DNA of 64,000 bases. It comes from Pectobacterium atrosepticum (GTDB lineage Bacteria; Pseudomonadota; Gammaproteobacteria; Enterobacterales; Enterobacteriaceae). The notes under the pieces are model-generated. The model was not told the origin of the DNA. It saw only the letters and a list, made by a program, of their open reading frames with translations, and searched no databases. The stretch is from positions 4,859,400 through 4,923,399 of the forward strand of contig CP036163.1 in the NCBI GenBank assembly GCA_019056595.1, written 5' to 3'. This document shows positions 43,247 through 51,414 of the stretch, one piece after another. Each line of letters begins with the position of its first letter. The first letter of the stretch is position 1. The translations under genes were made by a program, and so were the position numbers.

Positions 43247-43478
43247 ATATGTGAGAAATCGTCCTTCCTATATCGGGTCTTATTTCAATCGTAGGATCGA
43301 TTTCCCGTATCGTCGCTGACAATGAGACGACTAATTTTTGGAAAGGTTCTAACAAGGCCTTATTATAAAAAACCTTATTTTCATCATGCCAGTCTTTGCT
43401 GTTTTCTTCTTTTATCTTACTGAGTAACGTCAGGCTTTCTTTTTTAAATCCAGTAAGTATTGGCGATGTCGATTTCAT
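43176..43478 (-). pseudogene. truncated DUF2461 (TIGR02453) gene, 3' part lost at a repeat
   Basis: The first ~78 residues from ATG 43478 (AGGGG upstream) match the DUF2461 N-terminus: FKKESLTLLSKIKEENSKDWH, then a Tyr/Pro-containing helix, then RPDIGRTISHIY. In intact members this is followed by a RDVRFSKDK-type segment. Here the homology stops at IY and the remaining 20 or so codons are encoded by the ERIC-type repeat. Family members are normally over 200 residues. It is therefore a repeat-truncated, probably non-functional gene marking the left border of the accessory region. Confidence 0.65.
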
Positions 43479-43850
43479 TCTTGCCCCTACATTATCCTTC
43501 GATGGCAATATTCAAATAGTAATAGACTTTTGCCTGGAATTAAGCAAGAGGAAAATAGCCGTGGTTAAAAAGAGAACGATAATTGTGACTTAAGTCAAAT
43601 TTTTATTTGGCTTATGAATTTTAGCTAGGAATGATAAAAAAGCTAATGCATACTTATTACAGAAATAAATAACTGTTTTCACTTTTATCAATAAGACTGA
43701 TTCTAATTTTTACTTGTTAATTAAATTAATTAAGTCTTATGTATGTTGTTTTAATGAATTTCTAATAACGCCATTAAATTTATTTGTTTGATGTTTAAGT
43801 GAATTTTACGGCATTTAGGGTTTTCTGCTTATAACGATAAAAGGTGTCTA
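43479..43850. other. A+T-rich non-coding border of the accessory region
   Basis: About 370 bases of very A+T-rich DNA between the truncated DUF2461 gene and the phenazine cluster. It contains a perfect 12-base palindrome TGACTTAAGTCA at 43586-43597. I see no tRNA, attachment site or integrase. Confidence 0.4.
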
Positions 43851-44015
43851 ATGGCCAGTGAAGGAACAGATTATCTGTATACGAGTCAGTTCAATGTCAG
43901 AAAAACTGTCTCCGCTGGTCTAAAATGCATAAGCATGCCTAAGTTTTGGCATCATCATCCGATGGTGTTTGTACACACAGACTCTATTCCATTAAAAATC
44001 AGCGCGTTAAAATAA
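43851..44015 (+). CDS. possible 54-residue peptide, unrecognised
   Basis: A short frame from ATG 43851 to TAA 44013-44015, with AAGGTG four bases upstream. The peptide begins MASEGTDYLYTSQF and contains FWHHHPMVF in its second half. I recognise no family. It could be a leader peptide, a gene remnant or chance. It precedes the resistance gene by about 100 bases. Confidence 0.2.
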   Translation: MASEGTDYLYTSQFNVRKTVSAGLKCISMPKFWHHHPMVFVHTDSIPLKISALK

Positions 44016-44118
44016 CAAATATGATTTTAGACTTAACATAATAGAGTTTAAAGGTTTTCTCCTTGTTTCTAGTGTGAGTATTTTAAATGTTCTTTTTATA
44101 TGAATAAGGAATAGCGAT

Positions 44119-44505
44119 ATGTTTAAACCAAACAGTGTCATTCTCTATGTCAATGATGTCGATGCCAGTACAACGTTTTATACGTCTATTTTTGGAGAGG
44201 GCCCTATTGAAGCTTTCCCCGGTTTTTCTGTGTTTTCATTGAAAGATGGGTTTATCCTGGGGTTACAGACAAAGCACGATATTGAGCCTAAACCTGAACC
44301 TGCCTTTGGTGGATTTGAACTGTGCCTAAGTGACATTTCAATTGAGGAAGTCGATGCTATTTATAATGACTTTGCATCCCGTAATGTTCCTATGGCGTTG
44401 ACGCCGACCAGACTAGAGTTTGGTTATACATTTGTTGCACTCGACCCGGACGGACATCGAATTCGCCTTTGCGCGACAGATACTAGCGGTATTGAAAAAC
44501 TGTAA
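44119..44505 (+). CDS. ehpR: EhpR-like phenazine resistance protein (VOC fold)
   Basis: This 128-residue protein has the glyoxalase/bleomycin-resistance (VOC) fold, with two beta-alpha-beta-beta-beta repeats. Visible are SVILYVNDVDASTTFYTSIFG at the N-terminus and FVALDPDGHRIRL at the C-terminus. EhpR of Pantoea agglomerans binds griseoluteic acid-type phenazines and confers self-resistance by sequestration. Its position at the head of a phenazine cluster and its length support the same role here. The metal-binding residues of true glyoxalases are not all evident. AAGGAA precedes the ATG. A hairpin separates it from the biosynthetic genes. Confidence 0.82.
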   Translation: MFKPNSVILYVNDVDASTTFYTSIFGEGPIEAFPGFSVFSLKDGFILGLQTKHDIEPKPEPAFGGFELCLSDISIEEVDAIYNDFASRNVPMALTPTRLEFGYTFVALDPDGHRIRLCATDTSGIEKL

Positions 44506-44512
44506 TTTACCG

Positions 44513-44558
44513 ACTGGCTTTATTCTTTTTATATTACATTCTTTGGAATAAAGTCAGT
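44513..44558 (+). terminator. inverted repeat between ehpR and the SDR gene
   Basis: ACTGGCTTTATTC (44513-44525) pairs with GGAATAAAGTCAGT (44545-44558) across a 19-base loop, followed by A+T-rich sequence. It could be a terminator or attenuator that sets ehpR apart from the biosynthetic operon. The tail is TTTATTTATC rather than a pure T run. Confidence 0.5.
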
Positions 44559-44662
44559 TTATTTATCTTAAATAAATTATAAAAAGCACTTATCGGTGCG
44601 ATATGACCCTGCCTGCCACTCCATGAAAATGAATATCTGTCCCAAATACTGAGGAGAATAAT

Positions 44663-45442
44663 GTGGGAAAAGTATGGTTTATTACGGGGGCTTCCCGTGG
44701 TTTCGGCCGTATATGGACGGAAACGGCATTGCGACGTGGAGATTGCGTCATTGCCGCTGCGCGTGAACCAGAAAAATTAGCAGATTTATGTAAGTTATTC
44801 GATGACAGACTGTTACCGGTTACGTTGGATGTGTGCGATCGGGCGGCAGCCGTGCAGGCGGTAGAAAAGGGTGTTCATAAGTTTGGCCGGATTGATGTGG
44901 TCATCAATAATGCCGGATATGCGCTTTTCTGCCCGGTGGCGGAGGTTCCAGAATCTGATGCTAGGAAAATTATTGAAACGAATTTTCTTGGTTCCCTATG
45001 GGTAATACAAGCCGTATTACCGTTATTAAGAGAGCAGAGGAAAGGGCACATTATTCAAATATCCAGCATTGCTGGTTTAATGGCCTTCCCCGGCATGGCG
45101 ATGTATAACGCGACTAAATGGGCCGTGGAGGGGTTAATTGAAACATTGGCTGGTGAAGTCGACGCATTTGGTATTCATGTCACGTTAGTTGAGCCCGGCC
45201 CACATTTAACCGACTGGATTGGCTGCTCTGCTACCCGACCGCCTCATAGTGACATTTATCCTACCCTGGAGGAGATGCAGCAGCGTTGGCCCCGATTAAT
45301 TCCTGCTGCACCGGAAAGTGTGGCACAGCCAATGATGGAATTGGTTGACGCGACTAAACCACCGTTGCGAATTTTATTAGGGGAAGGGTTAAAAACGCTG
45401 ATTTTAAAAAATGGGCAGCATCGTCTGGCTGAATTTATATAA
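44663..45442 (+). CDS. short-chain dehydrogenase/reductase of the phenazine cluster
   Basis: This is an NAD(P)-dependent SDR (259 residues). It has the cofactor motif TGASRGFGR (residues 8-16), NNAG near 85, catalytic Ser in ISSIAG, and Tyr/Lys in YNATKWAVEG. The start is GTG 44663, with GAGGAG six bases upstream; the ATG at 44661 is in another frame. It leads the plus-strand phenazine operon, 46 bases before phzB. A plausible job is reducing the 6-formyl group made by EhpF/EhpG-like enzymes to the hydroxymethyl. That is inference, and another tailoring step is equally possible. Confidence 0.85.
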   Translation: MGKVWFITGASRGFGRIWTETALRRGDCVIAAAREPEKLADLCKLFDDRLLPVTLDVCDRAAAVQAVEKGVHKFGRIDVVINNAGYALFCPVAEVPESDARKIIETNFLGSLWVIQAVLPLLREQRKGHIIQISSIAGLMAFPGMAMYNATKWAVEGLIETLAGEVDAFGIHVTLVEPGPHLTDWIGCSATRPPHSDIYPTLEEMQQRWPRLIPAAPESVAQPMMELVDATKPPLRILLGEGLKTLILKNGQHRLAEFI

Positions 45443-45488
45443 TGTATTGATTATAAAAACCCTACTTCATAAGGAATAAGGAAATATC

Positions 45489-45947
45489 ATGAAGCATAGC
45501 GATACGCGTGAAAACAATCGGAAAACAGTTAAGCAGTACATGGAAACTTTAGGGCAGACTAGGCTATCAAGACATGAGCTCTTTGATGATGAAGGGTACG
45601 GTGGATTATGGACTACAGATACAGGAGAGCCAGTTGTCACTAAAACTAAAAAGCGGTTAGCTGAACATGCGGTGTGGTCATTAGCCTGTTTTCCCGATTG
45701 GCAATGGTATAACGTCCAGATATTCGATACCCAGGACCCTGATATTTTCTGGGTGGAATGTGATGGGAAAGGCGAAATTAATTTTAAAGGATATCCAAAA
45801 GGATATTATGAAAACCATTTTATTCATTACTTTCAATTTAAAAATGGAAAAATTTTTATCCAAAAGGAATTTATGAATCCTTGCGAACAATTTCGTGCGC
45901 TTGGAATACCTGTTCCAAAGATAATGCGTGTAGGCATTCCCACTTAA
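45489..45947 (+). CDS. phzB: PhzB-type phenazine scaffold-condensing protein (PhzA/PhzB family)
   Basis: PhzA/B proteins (nuclear transport factor 2 fold) assist the head-to-head condensation of two 6-amino-5-oxocyclohexenecarboxylate molecules into the tricyclic phenazine precursor. The 152-residue protein has the diagnostic RHELFDDEGYGGLWTTDTGEP, EHAVWSLACFPDWQWYN and FWVECDGKGEINF. The C-terminus has EFMNPCEQFRALGIP.PKI. Only one copy is present; Pseudomonas has a phzA/phzB pair, while many other producers have one. GGAATAAGGA lies upstream. Confidence 0.95.
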   Translation: MKHSDTRENNRKTVKQYMETLGQTRLSRHELFDDEGYGGLWTTDTGEPVVTKTKKRLAEHAVWSLACFPDWQWYNVQIFDTQDPDIFWVECDGKGEINFKGYPKGYYENHFIHYFQFKNGKIFIQKEFMNPCEQFRALGIPVPKIMRVGIPT

Positions 45948-46026
45948 TTTCATTTTTATTATTTCTATGTCAATCGCATGATGATGCGATGGTCTTTTAC
46001 GCTTCAAATATTGAAGAGGATATGAC

Positions 46027-46647
46027 ATGGCTATACCCCAGATAGAAGAGTACGATCTTGGTTCTCCAGCGCTGTCGGTAAAAAATAGCGTCTCATGGAA
46101 TATTGAACCTTCCCGATCTTTACTTTTAGTTCATGACATGCAGGATTTTTTCCTCGCTCCGCTGCCAACAATGCTGCGTAATACACTAATAAAAAATTGT
46201 GAAAAATTAATTGATTGGGCAAGAAAGCACTCTATTCCTATTGTCTATACCGGACAGAAAGGAAATATGACGCCGAAAGAACGTGGCCTGCTTTATGATT
46301 TCTGGGGCGCCGGCATGAATGCCGAACCTGCTCATACTAAGATTACGTCGGCATTATCCCCACAGCCTGAAGATCATGTATTGAAAAAATGGCGATATAG
46401 CGCTTTTTTCTCCTCACCGTTGGATGAAATTTTTAATCGTAACCAAAAAGACCAAATAATTATATGTGGTGTCTATGCGCAGATAGGGATTTTGACAACG
46501 GCACTCGATGCATACTCTCGTGATATTGAGGTTTTCCTCGTTCAGGACGGCATTGCTGATTTTTCGTGTGCGCTGCATCAGAACATGTTGACTTATGCCG
46601 CTTCATGCTGCGCTTCTATTCTGCCTGTAGAAGAGGTGCTGAAATGA
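46027..46647 (+). CDS. phzD: PhzD, isochorismatase-like hydrolase
   Basis: PhzD removes pyruvate from 2-amino-2-deoxyisochorismate, giving trans-2,3-dihydro-3-hydroxyanthranilate (DHHA). The 206-residue protein belongs to the cysteine-hydrolase fold. The catalytic Asp37 is in LVHDMQDFF and Lys121 is in LKKWRYSAF. The usual nucleophile Cys position reads GVYAQIGILTTALDAYS, with no Cys, which is the PhzD hallmark. The stop overlaps the phzE start (ATGA), so the two are translationally coupled. Confidence 0.96.
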   Translation: MAIPQIEEYDLGSPALSVKNSVSWNIEPSRSLLLVHDMQDFFLAPLPTMLRNTLIKNCEKLIDWARKHSIPIVYTGQKGNMTPKERGLLYDFWGAGMNAEPAHTKITSALSPQPEDHVLKKWRYSAFFSSPLDEIFNRNQKDQIIICGVYAQIGILTTALDAYSRDIEVFLVQDGIADFSCALHQNMLTYAASCCASILPVEEVLK

Positions 46648-48521
46648 ATACGGAAGCCAGCATCACTGAATTGCTTAAGCACTGTATAGGCAGAGAAAAT
46701 CATTCATTTGCATTGTTGTTCCGGCCAGAGAGAAACATTTATCCCGAAATCGAAATAATAGAGGGCGATGAGCAACAACTGGCGTGTTTGAATGATTTAA
46801 ACGATCTTCTGGTGAAAAAAGAGGGGGAGGAAACGCAAGATGTATTACTCCTTGCCCCCTATCGCCAGATTATAGAGCGGGGCTATTCCGCGATTGACGA
46901 CCATAAACCCCTGATTGCGATCACCATTACGGATTACAACACCGTACCGCTACACAAGGCGTTAACGTGTTTGCCCAGTGTCGCCGTGGATGTCAAAAAT
47001 GCGCATTTCACGCCGTCTGATGAGGAGTACGCCCGCACGGTCGCTGAGGTTATCCAGAACGAAATTGGAACCGGACAGGGCGCAAATTTCGTGATTCGCC
47101 GCGCTTATAACGCGACGCTAACCGACTACAGCTCGGAGATGGGATTAACCATCTTTAAAAATCTGCTGCTACAAGAGAACGGCGCGTATTGGACGTTCTT
47201 TATTCAGTGCCGTGATATGACATTAATAGGCGCCTCTCCTGAGCGGCATATCACGCTGGATGAACAACGTGTCTCCATGACACCCATCAGCGGCACTTAC
47301 CGTTACCCGCCGACTGGTCCGACTCTCGAAGGGCTTATTGACTTTTTATCGAATGAGAAAGAGGAAGATGAACTGTCAATGGTTCTTGATGAAGAACTGA
47401 AAATGATGACCAGAATTTGCGACTCGGATGTAAAAACCTTTGGCCCGTTTTTAACGCCGATGTCACGTTTGGTGCATACAGGGTACCGACTTGAAGGGCA
47501 TTCTTCGCTCTCTGTCCCCACGATTCTTCAACGGTCTTTATTTGCACCGACGGTAACTGGCAGTCCTCTCGAAAACGCGACGCGGGTTATTGAGAAGTAT
47601 GAATCATCCGGCAGAGGCTACTACAGCGGTTTTGCCGCACTGCTGGGACAAACATCTGGAAAGCCCTCGATTGACTCGGCCATTTTGATCCGGACGACCG
47701 AAATTGATCGGACTGGAACTATGACCATGGGGCTAGGTGCGACACTAGTGAGAACCTCAGATCCTGCTTCGGAAGCGGCGGAGACGAGAGCTAAGGCTGC
47801 GGCATTTCAGTGTGCTATGGGGCTAACTAACTGTTCAAAATCTATTTTTCAAGACGAGCAGGTGACGGCTGCGTTGCAAAAGCATAACCAACGCCTTGCC
47901 GCGTTCTGGCTCGATAATCACTCAGCAGCACGTTCAAAAACGGGTGATACAGGACATGCCCTACTGGTCGATAACGAAGACGCCTTTACCTCGATGATGG
48001 AATATCAGCTTCGCGCTATGGGGTTGAGTGTTCGTCTTGTGCATTATTCCTCCTCTTTTCGCATTGAGCCGAACGAACTCTTGATCATTGGCCCCGGTCC
48101 CGGCGATCCGAGGGACCTTAGCGATGTACGAGTGATTAGAAGTCGTAAATTGATGCTGAATGCGATGCGACAGTGCCATCCGTTTATTGCCGTTTGTTTT
48201 GGCCACCAGATTCTGTGCGCCTCACTGGGATACCCCATTGCAGCGCTGGACTACCCTAACCAGGGGATTCAAAAAGAGATTTCTTTTTTTGGCAGGGTAG
48301 AGAAAGTGGGGTTCTACAACACCTTCACCGCCATTGATGATCATAACGTTCCGCCAGGTTTTCAGGGGGAAATTCGTGTTTCTCGTGATGAGATCACAGG
48401 GCATATCTTTGGCCTCCGCGGGCCGCGTTTTTCCTCCATGCAGTTTCACCCAGAGTCGGTCTTGACCCTTGATGGGCCACGAATTCTCTATGAATCAATA
48501 CAACAGATGGTGATGTCATGA
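46644..48521 (+). CDS. phzE: PhzE, 2-amino-2-deoxyisochorismate synthase (fused glutamine amidotransferase)
   Basis: PhzE commits chorismate to phenazines by making 2-amino-2-deoxyisochorismate from chorismate and glutamine-derived ammonia. The 625-residue protein has an anthranilate synthase I-like domain (about 1-410; LIGASPERHI, PISGTYRYPPTGPT, then a helix with SMVLDEELKMM). A C-terminal class I amidotransferase domain has GPGPGDP, nucleophile Cys in AVCFGHQILC and His/Glu in QFHPES. Start ATG 46644 overlaps the phzD stop; a longer frame from 46566 lies inside phzD. The stop overlaps the next gene. No phzC (DAHP synthase) accompanies it. Confidence 0.96.
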   Translation: MNTEASITELLKHCIGRENHSFALLFRPERNIYPEIEIIEGDEQQLACLNDLNDLLVKKEGEETQDVLLLAPYRQIIERGYSAIDDHKPLIAITITDYNTVPLHKALTCLPSVAVDVKNAHFTPSDEEYARTVAEVIQNEIGTGQGANFVIRRAYNATLTDYSSEMGLTIFKNLLLQENGAYWTFFIQCRDMTLIGASPERHITLDEQRVSMTPISGTYRYPPTGPTLEGLIDFLSNEKEEDELSMVLDEELKMMTRICDSDVKTFGPFLTPMSRLVHTGYRLEGHSSLSVPTILQRSLFAPTVTGSPLENATRVIEKYESSGRGYYSGFAALLGQTSGKPSIDSAILIRTTEIDRTGTMTMGLGATLVRTSDPASEAAETRAKAAAFQCAMGLTNCSKSIFQDEQVTAALQKHNQRLAAFWLDNHSAARSKTGDTGHALLVDNEDAFTSMMEYQLRAMGLSVRLVHYSSSFRIEPNELLIIGPGPGDPRDLSDVRVIRSRKLMLNAMRQCHPFIAVCFGHQILCASLGYPIAALDYPNQGIQKEISFFGRVEKVGFYNTFTAIDDHNVPPGFQGEIRVSRDEITGHIFGLRGPRFSSMQFHPESVLTLDGPRILYESIQQMVMS

Positions 48522-48868
48522 TGATGGAATGGGTGTGGTGGGAACTCACAGAAAACGATCCCGATATCAAAGATCTACGGGAGCAACTTACGCAACGGGA
48601 TGTGATTGCCTGGCATTCGGTGGAGGCACTTCAGGAGAAATACTGGGTGATGAATCATTCACCCACGCGTTGGGGGGCGATCATGCTGTGGCGTGAAAAG
48701 AAACCCGCCCTGGCAGATTTACCGCCGAATCGTTCGACTGAAATGATCGGGCGAGCGCCGGATAAGCGTATGAGTTTTACCGTCGCCGCCTGTTGTCTGA
48801 ATGAATCGCACCTGGCTCCGCTTGCTTCTCTATTTGCGGAGGGTTTATGCACCACTATGCCATCGTAA
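48518..48868 (+). CDS. 116-residue protein of unknown function inserted between phzE and phzF
   Basis: This small, Trp-rich protein (116 residues) is coupled to phzE by an ATGA overlap and overlaps the phzF start by 22 bases. It has no signal peptide. A central WVMNHSPTRWGAIMLWREKKPA segment (about residues 42-64, allowing a gap) and EMIGRAPDKRMSFTVA suggest a dimeric alpha-beta barrel, such as the YdhR-type putative monooxygenases. This is fold guessing from sequence pattern only. Its fixed position inside the core operon argues for a role in phenazine formation or modification. Confidence 0.7.
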   Translation: MMMEWVWWELTENDPDIKDLREQLTQRDVIAWHSVEALQEKYWVMNHSPTRWGAIMLWREKKPALADLPPNRSTEMIGRAPDKRMSFTVAACCLNESHLAPLASLFAEGLCTTMPS

Positions 48869-49692
48869 ATGCGTTCAGCGATAGGCCGCTGGCAGGGAAT
48901 CCGGTCGCTGTCTTTTTTGACTGCGATGAGCTGGAAACCAATATCATGCAGCGCATTGCGGCTGAAATGAGGCTGTCAGAATCAACATTTGTATCCCAGC
49001 CGAAACATGGCGGTGATGTCCATGTCCGCATTTTTACCCCCGTCAATGAACTGGGTTTTGCAGGACATCCGCTGCTGGGAACGGCGCTCGCTTTGTCCCT
49101 GCGTCTAGGGAAAAGCACGCTGAACATTGAAACCGCGAAAGGCATTTTTCCTTTTACTCTGGAATACCCCAAACGGCTAGGAGACGCTGTCGTCGCGCAT
49201 ATTGATATGGTTCAGCCTGAACCGATGATTCAGATGTATACCCAGACTGACGCGCTATTACACGCATTGGGTGTGCCGTGCAGCACCTTGCCAGTTGAAA
49301 TGTATGACGTCGGTCCGCGGCATGTCTTTGTCGGCGTTGAAACGCTGGAAATGCTTTCTGCACTTGTGCCCGATCAGCGTGCGCTCTCTCGGCATGAAAA
49401 CATGGCCGCACTTTGCTTTTGCGGTACCGGTAATGCGTGGCGTATGCGTATGTTTTCTCCTGCTTATGGTGTGGTGGAAGATGCAGCGACGGGCTCTGCC
49501 GCCGGGCCTTTGGCGCTGCATCTTGCCAGGCATGGTGTCACACGTTTCGGCAGAACACTGGAAATTTTACAGGGCGTGGAGATGGGACACCCATCTAAAA
49601 TGTACGGTCTTGCACAGGCTGATGGAGAGAAATATCGGCTATACGCTGGTGGACATGCGATACAAGTCGCGCAGGGAACCTATTTCATTTAA
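48847..49692 (+). CDS. phzF: PhzF, DHHA isomerase
   Basis: PhzF isomerises DHHA to 6-amino-5-oxocyclohex-2-ene-1-carboxylate, the monomer that dimerises to the phenazine ring. The 281-residue protein has the diaminopimelate epimerase-like two-lobed fold. It shows the N-terminal NAFSDRPLAGNPVAVFFD and the catalytic Glu45 in LSESTFVSQ. Also present are GFAGHPLLGTALAL and the C-terminal lobe's VEDAATGSAAGPLALHL. GGAGG stands just before the ATG, within the preceding gene. phzG follows after nine bases. Confidence 0.96.
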   Translation: MHHYAIVNAFSDRPLAGNPVAVFFDCDELETNIMQRIAAEMRLSESTFVSQPKHGGDVHVRIFTPVNELGFAGHPLLGTALALSLRLGKSTLNIETAKGIFPFTLEYPKRLGDAVVAHIDMVQPEPMIQMYTQTDALLHALGVPCSTLPVEMYDVGPRHVFVGVETLEMLSALVPDQRALSRHENMAALCFCGTGNAWRMRMFSPAYGVVEDAATGSAAGPLALHLARHGVTRFGRTLEILQGVEMGHPSKMYGLAQADGEKYRLYAGGHAIQVAQGTYFI

Positions 49693-49701
49693 AGGGGAAT
49701 C

Positions 49702-50340
49702 ATGATGGGCAGCAGTGATTTTGAAAGCATGAGCGGAAAGGCTAATTCCGACTTTCTGCACTTTCATGCCGCATTACACGACCCTATAGCACGCGCACAG
49801 GCATGGGTGAAAGAAGCCATGGACGAAAAGGTCCGAGAGCCCCGGGCGATGGTATTAACCACCGCGAATGAGCAAGGTGAGATGAGCTCAAGAGTGATGG
49901 CTATTCTCGATTTCGCGGAGCAGGGCATTTTATTCGCGACACACAGATGTAGCCGGAAAATTCAGGACATTCAAGGTAATTCCCACGCGTGCGGCCATTT
50001 TTACTGGAAAGAACTCGGCAGACAATTATCAGTCAGCGGTCACGTGATCGCTATGCCACATGAGGTCGCCGTTGAAGTGTGGGAGCAACGTCCTGTTCCA
50101 TTGCACGCGATGTCAACGGTGTCGCACCAAAGCCAACCATTGCTGGATAGCCATAAACTCTGGGCTGCGGCAGAGGAGCTTGAGAATAAAGGGCCGCTTC
50201 CCTGTCCAGAGCGCTTTTCTGTTTATCAGCTTATCCCTCAATCCATTGAGTTTTGGGCGTCAAGTTCAGATCGTCTGCACAGACGCCTGCGTGTTGAACG
50301 TGGGCAAGACGAATGGCGTAGTACCTGGTTGCAGCCGTAG
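49702..50340 (+). CDS. phzG: PhzG, FMN-dependent phenazine-forming oxidase
   Basis: PhzG oxidises the hexahydrophenazine dicarboxylate intermediates towards tetrahydrophenazine and phenazine-1,6-dicarboxylate. The 212-residue protein has the pyridoxamine 5'-phosphate oxidase fold. FMN-binding features are visible: EPRAMVLTTANEQGEMSSRVM, then FATHRCSRKIQDI, then FYWKELGRQLSVSG. The C-terminal part has LHRRLRVERGQDEWRSTWLQP-type residues shared with PdxH. It lies nine bases after phzF and 12 bases before ehpF. Confidence 0.94.
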   Translation: MMGSSDFESMSGKANSDFLHFHAALHDPIARAQAWVKEAMDEKVREPRAMVLTTANEQGEMSSRVMAILDFAEQGILFATHRCSRKIQDIQGNSHACGHFYWKELGRQLSVSGHVIAMPHEVAVEVWEQRPVPLHAMSTVSHQSQPLLDSHKLWAAAEELENKGPLPCPERFSVYQLIPQSIEFWASSSDRLHRRLRVERGQDEWRSTWLQP

Positions 50341-50352
50341 CAGAGGGACACA

Positions 50353-51414
50353 ATGAAAAATTTACCGAATTTTGATGCTCATCTGAAGCACATGATGCAA
50401 TGGCATTTTTCTACGCAGACAGGAACGCCTTTCTGGTTGGAAAGGCGAGAGACATTGGATTTTGATCCGTTAACAGACATCAACACTTTCGACGATCTGG
50501 CACGTTTTCCTGATGTCGCTGATTTGCTACGTGACGTGCCTGTCGAGCGGCTTATCCCACGTGGTTTGCGTGATGAGAAAATAGCGGGCGTATTTGAAAG
50601 TGGGGGCACTACCGGTAAGGCTAAACGGCTTGTGGTATTCCAGTCCTGGCTCGATGAATTGGTGGCGTGGCGGCTGGATCAACCACATCCTGATGGCGAA
50701 CAAAATGTGGGTAATACGCTGGCGCTTGTCCCCACAGGCCCACATGTCGTCGGGGCGATCAATCGCTGTCGGGCGTCAGCCAAAGGCGGACTGTTTTTTA
50801 CCGTCGATCTCGATCCCCGCTGGGTTAAGAAATGTATCCAGAAAAATGATGTCGGGAGTAAGCAAGCCTATGCTGAACATATTATCGAACAGGCGGAAGA
50901 TATTCTTTTCACTCAGTCTATTCAATATCTTATTGCCACACCGCCTATTCTTGAATATATGGCAAGACGTCCTGCATTAATTACCCGAATGAATCAAACG
51001 TTGAAAGAAATCACCTGGGGTGGGACGCAAATGGACTCCGATACCCAGCTGTTTTTGCAAGCGGAAGTCTTTCCTTCTGTTCCCATTAGAGCCAGCTACG
51101 GCAGTACGATGATTTTAGGTGAAGCTAAATCACGAAACGTGCCTGATATCGCCACGCCAGCGATTTTCGATAGTTTTGCTCCCTACGTTCTCTTTGATGT
51201 TCAGGACGCGCAGACCCGCACCCCTGTTGCGTTTGGCTCGCGCGGCCAGGTGGTTATGCATCATCTCAGCTGTTATGCCTTTTTTCCCAATATTCTTGAA
51301 CGCGATACCGCGATTCGCATGCCACGAGAAGATAACTTCCCCGGTGCTGCAGTCAGTCAGGTTGCGCCGCTGTCGACGGTTGCCGGGAATGTGGTGATAG
51401 AGGGGGTATATTAA
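50353..51414 (+). CDS. ehpF: EhpF-like adenylating enzyme lacking the ANL C-terminal domain
   Basis: In Pantoea agglomerans EhpF adenylates one carboxyl of phenazine-1,6-dicarboxylate, and loss of EhpF accumulates that acid. This 353-residue protein carries the ANL phosphate-binding motif FESGGTTGKAKR (residues 81-92) and an A5-like region with SYGSTMIL near 237. It ends near residue 353, without the ~110-residue C-terminal domain that serves CoA or carrier thiolation. That matches the atypical EhpF architecture. Its stop (TAATG) overlaps the ehpG start. The acyl adenylate would be passed directly to the reductase. Confidence 0.88.
   Translation: MKNLPNFDAHLKHMMQWHFSTQTGTPFWLERRETLDFDPLTDINTFDDLARFPDVADLLRDVPVERLIPRGLRDEKIAGVFESGGTTGKAKRLVVFQSWLDELVAWRLDQPHPDGEQNVGNTLALVPTGPHVVGAINRCRASAKGGLFFTVDLDPRWVKKCIQKNDVGSKQAYAEHIIEQAEDILFTQSIQYLIATPPILEYMARRPALITRMNQTLKEITWGGTQMDSDTQLFLQAEVFPSVPIRASYGSTMILGEAKSRNVPDIATPAIFDSFAPYVLFDVQDAQTRTPVAFGSRGQVVMHHLSCYAFFPNILERDTAIRMPREDNFPGAAVSQVAPLSTVAGNVVIEGVY

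Noticed and set aside
46566..46643. Longer phzE start inside phzD.
   Set aside because: The 26 extra residues are out-of-frame phzD sequence; ATG 46644 overlaps the phzD stop and gives the family-sized protein.
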